This document shows positions 34,685 through 42,687 of a stretch of DNA of 64,000 nucleotides, piece by piece (the stretch's first letter is position 1; each line of letters opens with the position of its first letter). Made by a program: the position numbers and the translations under genes. The DNA lies in the NCBI RefSeq assembly GCF_025359345.1, contig NZ_JANYGQ010000020.1, positions 62,001-126,000 on the forward strand, given 5' to 3'. Source of the stretch: Mucilaginibacter sp. Lineage in GTDB: Bacteria; Bacteroidota; Bacteroidia; Sphingobacteriales; Sphingobacteriaceae. The notes below the pieces were generated by a model. It was not told the origin of the DNA and searched no databases. It saw only the letters and a program-made list of their open reading frames with translations.

Positions 34685-35485
34685 AACCTAATGGATAGTT
34701 AGCGGTCAGCACTTCAACCTTTCGCTTTACATAGCCCGATTTATTATTTATGGTTACGTTCTGCTCCACCGACCACATGTGCCAGCCGTGCTCTTTTGCA
34801 TATCGCATCAACACATCACTTGGATAGGACGACAGTAGGAACTTACCTTCAATCTTACTTAGCGTTATTAGCAGGTTTTCAAAGTCCTGTTCGCTATAGC
34901 CATCATAGTGGCCGCAATCGCTGTTGAAGTAAGGCGGGTCGCAGTAAAAGAAGCTGTTTATACCATCCCGGCTTCGGATGACATATAAAGCATCAGCACT
35001 CTCTAATTGAACGTTCTGAAGCCTTATTGCAAGGTCTTCCGTAAATGCATCCCGCTTGTTAATGATCTTCTTTGTAGTGGTGTTCTTGGCTTTGTCGTAT
35101 CCAAACGAACTGTCGAGCATTGAGGCAAAGCTTTGCGTACTTAATAACCAAACTGCCCATGCCCGTTTTATCTCATTGAATAAGTCAGGATTGTTGTATA
35201 TAACAGAGGCCTTACGGTGCAAATCTCTGCTATGCAATGTTATCCTAATCTCCTTTTCGAGGCTCACAAAATCATTCTGAACTACTTTATAGAAGTTCAT
35301 TAACTCTTTATTGGTATCATTCAAAACCTCGACAGAGGATGGCTCTTTAGCAAAGAAGATAGCGCCACCGCCAGTAAAGGTTCACCATAAAGCGTATGCT
35401 CAGGTATCAAAGAACAAATTTTTGCAGCTAACTTTTGTTTCCCGCCGTAGTAGCTAACCGGCGTTTTCATTTTCACGTTTGACAT
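34683..35485 (-). pseudogene. Phage-type DNA adenine methylase (Dam) with one frameshift
   Basis: From ATG 35485 the sequence reads MSNVKMKTPVSYYGGKQKLA..., with the N-terminal SAM motif, up to GEP. After an AAA run at 35376-35378 (plus strand) one base is missing, and the family sequence resumes in the next frame as FTGGGAIFFAKEPSSVEVLN and continues through FFYCDPPYF (catalytic DPPY motif) to the stop at 34683. The 213-residue downstream part alone (from MNDTNKELMNFY) lacks motif X/I. Such stand-alone methylases are common near phage lysis genes. A single-base loss could be a sequencing error or true inactivation. Confidence 0.85.
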
Positions 35486-35540
35486 ATAAATTTTAATAGG
35501 GGTTAGTTGCTTTGCTTACCCTATTTTAGATATGTCTTTA

Positions 35541-36107
35541 TTAAGCTTGCCGCTGACTTCTATACAGCCAGCTTCCAAGCCATTCCGCCTGCGATGGCGA
35601 CAGGCTGACACGCTCGTAATAGTGAGCTGCGCGAATGGCGGATAGGGCTAAATCAAAATCGCGTTCGTCTAAAGCGTTGATACAGCTGAATGTTTGATTG
35701 CCATACTTGCCGTCCACAGTCAAAACCTTGGGTTTAACTACATTGCAGGCCATCTGGGCGGCTCTGATCACAGAAACAATGCAGGGATTAACCGAACAAT
35801 CAAACAGTGCATTAGCCTTAATTTGGCTCACAATCTTATCCAGGCTCAGCACACCCCAATAGTTTGTTTTATAAAACGCCTGTACATTCGCCTGTAGCTG
35901 CTGGTTGCCGTTTAATATTGTGTTTAATTGGGCTACTGTGATGCTTGGATTGCCTTTCTTTATGGCATCTACAAATGCCCAACCCGGCCACTTTTGATTT
36001 TGGCTACGATCTATCCCGCGATAGGTTTCAGCCTCATTAGTGCCGGGGTCGTAACCGCCCTCGATGCCGAGGACGGTTCTTTTGTAAGCTGTTAGGAAAT
36101 CTGCCAT
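35541..36107 (-). CDS. Phage endolysin (glycoside hydrolase 108 type)
   Basis: A 188-residue protein starting MADFLTAYKRTVLGIEGGYD. The EGGY motif near residue 17 holds the catalytic Glu of GH108 N-acetylmuramidases, and DRSQNQKWPGWAF plus the C-terminal putative peptidoglycan-binding half (NALFDCSVNPC...TVDGKYGNQTF) complete the fold. The stop of the holin-like gene lies directly before it, forming a lysis cassette. There is no signal peptide, so export would need the holin-like protein. Confidence 0.88.
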   Translation of the reverse strand: MADFLTAYKRTVLGIEGGYDPGTNEAETYRGIDRSQNQKWPGWAFVDAIKKGNPSITVAQLNTILNGNQQLQANVQAFYKTNYWGVLSLDKIVSQIKANALFDCSVNPCIVSVIRAAQMACNVVKPKVLTVDGKYGNQTFSCINALDERDFDLALSAIRAAHYYERVSLSPSQAEWLGSWLYRSQRQA

Positions 36108-36108
36108 T

Positions 36109-36345
36109 TTAATTAGTTGTTTGGGCAGGTGGAGCGGTAAGATTAGCGATTGCTTTGTCCTTATCGGCACCCGATTTACTCGCTATGAAATAAAACGAAG
36201 GTGCGAGATACATTATATCCAGTAAACGGCCTTCGGTAGTTTCTTTCAGATGCCCGAATACTAATAATACTGGAACGCCAATAATAATGACGAAAGCAAG
36301 CGCAGCCTGTGCTTTGGTGTTGTGAATAAAATCTAATAGTTTCAT
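36109..36345 (-). CDS. Holin-like small membrane protein
   Basis: A 78-residue protein with two hydrophobic stretches (AQAALAFVIIIGVPVLLVFG and a weaker one around DIMYLAPSFYFIA) and a polar tail. Position immediately upstream of the endolysin gene, one base from its start, and size support a holin. No sequence family is certain. Confidence 0.65.
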   Translation of the reverse strand: MKLLDFIHNTKAQAALAFVIIIGVPVLLVFGHLKETTEGRLLDIMYLAPSFYFIASKSGADKDKAIANLTAPPAQTTN

Positions 36346-36371
36346 AAAATTAAGGGGTATTTAAATGGTGT

Positions 36372-36683
36372 TTAAAGCGCATGTATTTTCTCGCAAAGCG
36401 GCAATAAATCCTGTGTAACGCCGCCCGATCTGCTTAATGTATATATAGTTTCTTTTAGATAGGCCGTTTGTGTCGCATCCAGTGTAAATTCTTTGTCAAT
36501 GCCTTTCGTAGCATCCCATATAAACCCATTTGGAGCAGGCTGCAAGCTTATATGCTTGGTTTCTTGCTCTGTAATTGCTGTTAATGCCCTTATATATCTT
36601 TGCAAACTCGCTTCTGTCATCGTGTCTTTATTCGCTGCAAATATTGCCGGAAACACCAACCTGTCTTTAATTGAAAGTATCAT
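36372..36683 (-). CDS. Prophage protein of 103 residues, function unknown
   Basis: A soluble protein beginning MILSIKDRLVFPAIFAANKD, without membrane or catalytic motifs. It is 2 bp after the stop of the tail gene and 26 bp before the holin-like gene, in one late operon. The C-terminus (LSRSGGVTQDLLPLCEKIHA) looks like a regular helix. The real role is unknown. Confidence 0.7.
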   Translation of the reverse strand: MILSIKDRLVFPAIFAANKDTMTEASLQRYIRALTAITEQETKHISLQPAPNGFIWDATKGIDKEFTLDATQTAYLKETIYTLSRSGGVTQDLLPLCEKIHAL

Positions 36684-36685
36684 AA

Positions 36686-38824
36686 TTATGGTTTAATATT
36701 ATTGCCTACATAAATGCCGTTTACAAAATGCAATACCCAGGTATCGCTACCCCTATTGTATTCTACATCTTGCGTAATTCCGGTGTATAAAGTACTCGCA
36801 ACGCTTATTTCTATAAACCCATCTTTTATACTTAATCCCCCTTCTAAATAAGCGGCAATGTTGCCCGTTGATATCGTAGCGCCTGCTGCCTTACAGTGCA
36901 GCGCAATATTGATAGATGATGTAGTGTCAACTGCCTGAAATACAGCTACAGCCGCGTCAAGACCACTACTGCCATCTGTACCAATGTAAGCTTGTGCTAT
37001 AACGGCACCGCTACCATTCCTTTTTATAGTTTTTAAATAAACATCTCTAGTCGAATCGTTAACTAAGCCAACAGTATCTATACTCCAATTGCCAATAAAA
37101 CCGGCTGTAGCAATCATTTTCCCCTCATTATTGACCCTAAACGGCGCGGTATCTTTATGGGCATAATCAGCGCCCGCCCAAAACCTTACAGATTTATCAA
37201 CCCCACTTACTACATTATCAATCACGCCGGTGATACCTGCGTTGCCAACAGGGCCAGCGCCTACCAATAATGTGCCTGATGCAATCAGGCCATGTGGCGC
37301 ATCAATAGTTACGCCCCAATAATCAGTAATTGCCTTTACCCCGTCAGCTGTGGCTTTTGCCTGCAATGCGTTGTTATAGGCCGAGTTTGTTGTTTTGCCA
37401 ATATTGGTAACATTCTTTTTCAGGTTCTCGTTGGCAACAGCGCGCTGCACAACCGGGCTAACGGCTACAGTTTCCGAAAGTTCGGGCTTAAATAGCCATG
37501 TTACCTGTAAGTCACGAGTAAATGACGTTATCCTTAGATTGGCATCGAGGCCCAAATCGTCATCCTGAACAGGCACATAATTACCCAGTTTTAATATGGT
37601 GTTTTTCCGTTTAAAATCTAGCGGGTCACAATCAACCTGGTAACTAACTATCGGGTTACAATTAGCATCTAAATATGCTTGTGCCCGCTCCTGTAATTCA
37701 GCCTCTGCATCGTCGATATATCCCGATGGCATGGCAATATCAGTTATTACATATTCATCGCCCACAGCGGGCTTAATGAGGGCTGTAGGAACAATAAAAG
37801 CCTTGTCATCCTGGTTTGGGTTTATCTTAAATGATTGAGTTGCATTATTGAATGAATTTATCTCGAAGGTATACCCGGCAAGCTGGCCGGTATTAAAAGT
37901 GAGATGGGCGGTAATGCCCGCAAGTTTTACAACGTTTAAATCAAAGTCGATCGCGCTGTCAATAAAGTTAAACTGGTCAGTAACAGTGGTAACAATTCCG
38001 GTGCGATGTGGGTAGACATCATCAAAGGTTACGGTGCGTTCAATTACACCATATAGCACGCCGTTAGCTGAATCGTCTCCTATGTATACATTTTTTTCTA
38101 AAAACGGGATACTGCCGGGAAGCTTGAGGCGGTTAGAGAACCCTTTATAGTCGGCAGGAATATTCTTTTCTCCGCCATAGGGGTATAACCTGGTAACCAT
38201 TTTTTTATTGGTTGACGTAGTCCGGCTGATATTATACAATCCGTTACCCCTCCCATATTGCAATGAAAATAACTCTATATCGCCACGGTTTGTCAAATGA
38301 ATAGTTTGTCCATCAATCCACCACTCTACATTAAACTCGGCAGCAAGCGTGGCTAAAACGCTCAGGCAACTGTCGTCGGTATTAAATGTTAGGTTTCGGT
38401 AGTCGGTAGTATCAACGGTCCCTTTTACCCAGCCAGTTTGGTCGCGGTTGGCGTTAGCTATCAGCAAGTCGACAAACGTATCAAGCGTTCCCATTAATGA
38501 TTGCCCTGACAGGGTATATGCGTTATCAGCATCTGGGAATAGGTACCCGGCGTTGTCGAGGTAATATTGCCAGCCTTTAAAAGTCACCGTATAATTAAAC
38601 TCTTTGCTCGATGCTTTTTTAACGTCAGCTAAATCAAACAAAAAATAACGTTCAATATTGTCATCAACAAAAACATCCACGTAGTCATTAATTTGAAAAT
38701 CAGCAGGGCCGGGCAGGTCAATGTTCATGGTAACGATATTCTCGCCCATAATCTTTTTTGATTGCTGCCCGGTCGGCTTTACTGTAGCGATTACATCGCT
38801 GCCACGTTTGATATAATATTGCAT
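36686..38824 (-). CDS. Phage tail protein (minor tail/baseplate hub type)
   Basis: A 712-residue protein. The N-terminal part (MQYYIKRGSDVIATVKPTGQ... DYVDVFVDDNIERYFL...NYTVTFKGWQYYLDN) resembles tail-associated hub proteins of Bacteroidota phages. The middle has DSCLSVLATLAAEFNVEWWI and YLYPYGGEKNIP-like tail-lysozyme/hub segments. The C-terminal third is beta-rich with repeated glycine turns. It is fully collinear with the neighbouring tail fibre and lysis genes. It has no signal peptide. Confidence 0.8.
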   Translation of the reverse strand: MQYYIKRGSDVIATVKPTGQQSKKIMGENIVTMNIDLPGPADFQINDYVDVFVDDNIERYFLFDLADVKKASSKEFNYTVTFKGWQYYLDNAGYLFPDADNAYTLSGQSLMGTLDTFVDLLIANANRDQTGWVKGTVDTTDYRNLTFNTDDSCLSVLATLAAEFNVEWWIDGQTIHLTNRGDIELFSLQYGRGNGLYNISRTTSTNKKMVTRLYPYGGEKNIPADYKGFSNRLKLPGSIPFLEKNVYIGDDSANGVLYGVIERTVTFDDVYPHRTGIVTTVTDQFNFIDSAIDFDLNVVKLAGITAHLTFNTGQLAGYTFEINSFNNATQSFKINPNQDDKAFIVPTALIKPAVGDEYVITDIAMPSGYIDDAEAELQERAQAYLDANCNPIVSYQVDCDPLDFKRKNTILKLGNYVPVQDDDLGLDANLRITSFTRDLQVTWLFKPELSETVAVSPVVQRAVANENLKKNVTNIGKTTNSAYNNALQAKATADGVKAITDYWGVTIDAPHGLIASGTLLVGAGPVGNAGITGVIDNVVSGVDKSVRFWAGADYAHKDTAPFRVNNEGKMIATAGFIGNWSIDTVGLVNDSTRDVYLKTIKRNGSGAVIAQAYIGTDGSSGLDAAVAVFQAVDTTSSINIALHCKAAGATISTGNIAAYLEGGLSIKDGFIEISVASTLYTGITQDVEYNRGSDTWVLHFVNGIYVGNNIKP

Positions 38825-39853
38825 TTACGCGTAATATTTAATTACTGCTTTTTGCTGTATCCCTATTTGGTCATACCCGCCCGGTGCCGGGTGTACGCCG
38901 TTGGTTTGCATGCTTACCTGGTCGGCACTGTTGCAATCGTTGGCAGCGTAAAGCGCCTTTTGCATGTTGTAGGTTCGGTCGAGCACACAGCAAAAAGGTA
39001 TGAGGTAATTACCAGCAGTTTCTTCGGTGGAATTGCTGAATTCCGCAATTAACCGCATCTGCCAAGCTTGTATATTCTTATAATACCGCTTAAGTGTTTG
39101 CCCGGTTAAGTAACTATAACCAAAGCCATCCTGTGAAATTGCAGGGGGTATCGCTATCATAATGCCGCACCGGATACCGCTTACAGCAGTGTGAACACTG
39201 GTCAAAATAGCGCGTAACTGTATAACCATGGTATTTATTGTCGCTAATAGGCTTCCATCGTCGGTAAATCCAAAAACGTCATTAATTCCAAGGTGAATAG
39301 TAAACCAGTCCCCCGAGTTCATTACTATACTGTTGGCGATCAGGTAATGGCTGTAATTAACTACAGTACCGTCCCAAAGCGGGTTACCAGTTGCCACCGA
39401 TGTAGTGTTATAGCTTATGCTGGCGGGGCCTACGCCGCTAACTTTCGTAAGCGTGGATGGCCCTGCTGTTGGCGTAGTTGAGCCAGTGGTGCGCTCGGTT
39501 GAGAAATACCCCGTACCCGCTGTAATATTTACCTCGCGCACTGTGAATTGGCTACCATTACTGGAGTAAATATCGCCAACACCTGGGTTACTCGCCAAGC
39601 CTGTCAAATCAAACCTGTAAAATGTTCGGCCAACAGTTGCATAATCGCTTATTTTCCAGCCTCCGCGACCTTCATGTTTGTTTGCGCCGCTGCCCTGTGT
39701 ACCTTTAAAGGTAATTGTCATTGGGTCGGTTCCTTGCTGCGCAATAATAATTGATTGCGGGTTACGTGTGGCATCATTGGCCAATGTGCTGTCCCCAAAT
39801 GAATTAACAAACCTGGTAACGCCTATACCGGCAGCTGCCGCTGCAATACACAA
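38825..39853 (-). CDS. Phage SGNH-hydrolase tail/fibre protein, 5' end lost
   Basis: The 342 residues include an SGNH fold: VNSFGDSTLAND (Ser block), FTIHLGINDVFGF (Asn/Asp block) and NGVHPAPGGYDQIG (Asp-His block). The open frame continues upstream of 39853 without a usable start (VPINGVTLATWSGTLCIAAA) to about 39890, where permease sequence begins on the other strand, so the N-terminus is missing. Phage SGNH domains deacetylate surface polysaccharides. It is directly followed (0-bp gap) by the tail gene. Confidence 0.78.
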   Translation of the reverse strand: MCIAAAAAGIGVTRFVNSFGDSTLANDATRNPQSIIIAQQGTDPMTITFKGTQGSGANKHEGRGGWKISDYATVGRTFYRFDLTGLASNPGVGDIYSSNGSQFTVREVNITAGTGYFSTERTTGSTTPTAGPSTLTKVSGVGPASISYNTTSVATGNPLWDGTVVNYSHYLIANSIVMNSGDWFTIHLGINDVFGFTDDGSLLATINTMVIQLRAILTSVHTAVSGIRCGIMIAIPPAISQDGFGYSYLTGQTLKRYYKNIQAWQMRLIAEFSNSTEETAGNYLIPFCCVLDRTYNMQKALYAANDCNSADQVSMQTNGVHPAPGGYDQIGIQQKAVIKYYA

Positions 39854-39884
39854 TGTGCCGGACCAAGTTGCCAGTGTAACGCCA

Positions 39885-40940
39885 TTAATAGGTACTATAG
39901 TTATTACCAGTCAGCTGAATTATATCCGTGCTAAAAAACTGGGGTACGATAAAACAAACGTATTCTCGTTCTGGATGCGCGATGCGGCAAAGCACTATGA
40001 TGCCGTTAAAGCTGAGCTGTTAAAAAGCCCCGGCGTGCTCGATGTTACCCGGTCGAACCAAAACATAGTGCGTTTCGGTGGCTTCACCGGGGATAACGAC
40101 TGGGATGGAAAAGAGCCGAATACCACCTTTATTGTGCACTGCATAGTTATCGACAAAGATTTTACCTCCTTTTTTAAGATGAAAATGGCCGAAGGCAATA
40201 CCTTTACCGGTGCTGTGAGTGATACGGCCCATTTTGTGCTGAACGAGGCGGCCATCAAACAAATGGGCCTTAAAGACCCCATTGGCAAGCGTTTTATGAT
40301 GCAGGGCATTAAGGGTAAGATCATCGGTGTGGTGAAGGATTTTCATTATGCATCGATGAAGGAAAAAATCACCCCGGCCGTGTTTTGGTACCAGCCGCAA
40401 CATTTCAGCACCGTGTATGTAAAAACCACTACAAAAGATGCCAAAAAAGCACTTGCAGCAGCCGGTGCGCAGTTTAAACAATACAACGGCGAATACCCCT
40501 TTGGCTACGCTTTCCTTGATGATGTATTTAACAGCCTCTACCAGTCGGAACAACGGGAAGGCTCGCTGTTTAACTATTTTGCCTCCATCGCTATATTTAT
40601 ATCGTGCCTGGGCTTGCTAGGTCTTGCCGCCTATACCGCACAGGTACGTACCCGCGAAATTGGCGTGCGCAAAGTGCTGGGCGCAAGTGTAACCCGGCTG
40701 GTTGGCCTATTGGCGCAGGACTTTATAAAACTGGTGCTGATAGCCATTTTAATAGCATCGCCCATAGCCTGGTTTGCCATGCACAGCTGGCTGCAGGCCT
40801 TTGCTTACCGTATTGATTTAAGCTGGTGGGTGTTTATTGTGGCGGGTTTGCTCGCGGTTATCATCGCATTTGCCACCATGAGTTTCCAAACGGTAAAAGC
40901 GGCGTTGACTAACCCGGTGAAAAGTTTGCGGTCAGAGTGA
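39885..40940 (+). pseudogene. MacB/FtsX-type ABC permease, 5' half lost at prophage junction
   Basis: From about LIGTIVITSQLNYIRAKKLG the sequence matches the second half of the permease family: periplasmic domain 2, GKIIGVVKDFHYASM, and the last FtsX core (SIAIFISCLGLLGLAAYTAQ, EIGVRKVLGAS, and the end NPVKSLRSE). The open frame upstream (39678-39880) is antisense to the phage fibre gene and is not permease. It overlaps in family position with the C-terminal part kept in the gene at 32739, so these are two different genes, not one gene split in two. Confidence 0.88.
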
Positions 40941-40942
40941 GT

Positions 40943-41050
40943 TCATGGTTCATGGTTGATAGTTCATGGAAAAGAGAGTCAAGAGCCAAGAATCAAGAGT
41001 CAAGGAAAGAAGTACGGCCCTAATTGCAGCTATGAACTATGAACACCTTT
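40943..41050. repeat. Short direct repeats (gttcatgg and aagagtcaag types)
   Basis: gttcatggttcatggttgatagttcatgg is followed by sagtcaagagccaag-type repeats and then ctatgaactatgaacac. The tatgaac unit also appears just upstream of the SGNH gene near 11750-11775. Confidence 0.5.
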
Positions 41051-41180
41051 TCAAACTGAAAAAAAATACTTCCGTTATGTAACAGAATTACTACTTTGGC
41101 GCCTAATTATAAACCGGTTGTTCAGGGCGCATTTACAAGGGTGTTGAATATCAATCAGCCCGGTTGTTTAACAGGGTTGC

Positions 41181-42446
41181 ATGAAGTTTTTTCTCTCGAT
41201 TTTTATTATCTTATTTGTATCGACCAGGCTTTATGCACAGCAAAGCCCGGTTCCCATTAAGCGGATACCCGTACACCGCAACGGAATTGTAAAAGATACT
41301 ATCCGGATTGATACCCTGGAGCGTCAGCCAAAAGTGCCATTGTCTAAACAGGAAGATATCGGTGATGCACTGTCGAAATTGTTTCACAGCAAACCCACAC
41401 CGGCGGTCGACAGCATTACCAGCAAACCTGAAATCTCTATTGCGCCGGCTATCGGTTATACGTTGCTTTCAAAGTTTGCACTGGTGATATCGGGTAATGC
41501 AATTTTTAAAACAGCGCCGCAGTCCCGTATTTCCACAATAATTGCCAGCACATCGTACACCCAGAATAAACAGTTTACCCTGCCTATTCAAACCAACATC
41601 TGGAGCAAGGACAATACCTACAACTTTGTAGGCGAATACCAATATTTTAAATACCCGCAAAGTACATACGGACTCGGCAGCAACTCGAATATCAAAAACG
41701 AAGATCCGATGGATTACTCGTTTTTTAAATTTTACCAAACAGTGCAGCGCCATGTGGTTGGCAATCTATACGCCGGCCTCGGCTTCATTTTCGACTCGCA
41801 CTGGAATATATCCGACAAGGGCAACCGTAACGGAACAGCCGACGATTATACAACCTATGGTAAGCACTCGCACACCGTTGCCTCGGGCCTTACCTTCAAC
41901 ATGGTGCTCGACTCGCGGGACAATGCCATTAACCCGTTTAAAGGGGGATATGCCGCCCTGCAATACCGCGACAATTATGAGTTTTTTGGCAGCAGCATGC
42001 CATGGCGGTCGCTGATACTGGATGTACGCAAATACATCAGGTTCCCCGAAAATTCGGACAACGTACTCGCATTCTGGAATTACGACTGGCTGATTTTAAG
42101 CGGCAAACCCGGCTACCTTGATTTACCGAGCACACAATGGGACGGCAACACCGCCACGGGTCGCGGTTACATACAGGGCCGTTTCCGGGGTGCGCAAATG
42201 GTATATGCCGAAGCCGAATATCGCTTTAAAATCACCCGCAACGGCCTGCTTGGTGGCGTGGTGTTTTTAAACGGCGAATCGTTTTCAGCCGCGCCTGGAA
42301 CAAGCCTGCAGCGCATACAACCAGGCTACGGCCCCGGCTTACGATTAAAACTTAACAAAACCTCAAACACCAATATCACCATCGATTATGGCTTCGGCCG
42401 GCAAGGTAGTAACGGGTTGTTTATTGATATAGGCGAGGCGTTTTAA
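41181..42446 (+). CDS. BamA/TamA-family outer membrane barrel protein without POTRA domains
   Basis: A 421-residue protein with a signal peptide (MKFFLSIFIILFVSTRLYAQ) and a short P/K-rich linker. A 16-strand-type barrel of the surface-antigen family follows (NPFKGGYAALQYRDN, GRGYIQGRFRGAQMVYAEAE), with a C-terminal Phe (LFIDIGEAF). No POTRA repeat is present; the barrel starts near residue 85. Such single-barrel Omp85 relatives often follow transporter genes and may form a porin-like channel. Its position between permease genes suggests a shared export role, an inference. Confidence 0.85.
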   Translation: MKFFLSIFIILFVSTRLYAQQSPVPIKRIPVHRNGIVKDTIRIDTLERQPKVPLSKQEDIGDALSKLFHSKPTPAVDSITSKPEISIAPAIGYTLLSKFALVISGNAIFKTAPQSRISTIIASTSYTQNKQFTLPIQTNIWSKDNTYNFVGEYQYFKYPQSTYGLGSNSNIKNEDPMDYSFFKFYQTVQRHVVGNLYAGLGFIFDSHWNISDKGNRNGTADDYTTYGKHSHTVASGLTFNMVLDSRDNAINPFKGGYAALQYRDNYEFFGSSMPWRSLILDVRKYIRFPENSDNVLAFWNYDWLILSGKPGYLDLPSTQWDGNTATGRGYIQGRFRGAQMVYAEAEYRFKITRNGLLGGVVFLNGESFSAAPGTSLQRIQPGYGPGLRLKLNKTSNTNITIDYGFGRQGSNGLFIDIGEAF

Positions 42447-42454
42447 TTTTTGGG

Positions 42455-42575
42455 TTGATTAGGTTGATTAGGTTGGATTGAGTTGATTAAGTTAACTTTC
42501 TTTCAAACCCTTCTTCTTTTCGTCTTTCGGACTTTCCCGTCTTTTCGGACTTTCTCGTCTTTCGGACTTTCCCGA
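42455..42575. repeat. Tandem repeats: gattaggttg units, then CTTTCGGACTTTC units
   Basis: Three to four copies of ttgattaggttgatt lie at 42455-42495. Then 42520-42575 has four copies of cgtctttcggactttcc, the same unit found before the ABC-F gene and pyrD, but without a -7 box. Confidence 0.7.
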
Positions 42576-42687
42576 CTACAATCGTTAATTCTTGTTAAAA
42601 CCTGTTAAATAACTGTTAATCACAGCAACTGCGCTTTTTCCTGGTACTTCAATGCCTTAGCTTTGGGCAACAATAATTGAAAACCTT

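Noticed and set aside
34440..39905. CTATA at both prophage junctions as a target-site duplication
   Set aside because: Five A/T-rich bases are too short to mean anything here, and the flanks belong to two different genes, so this is not a simple insertion.
39678..40940. A single 420-residue permease-like open frame
   Set aside because: Its first 200 bp are antisense to the phage fibre gene. Only the part from about 39885 matches the permease family, so the frame is a chimera.
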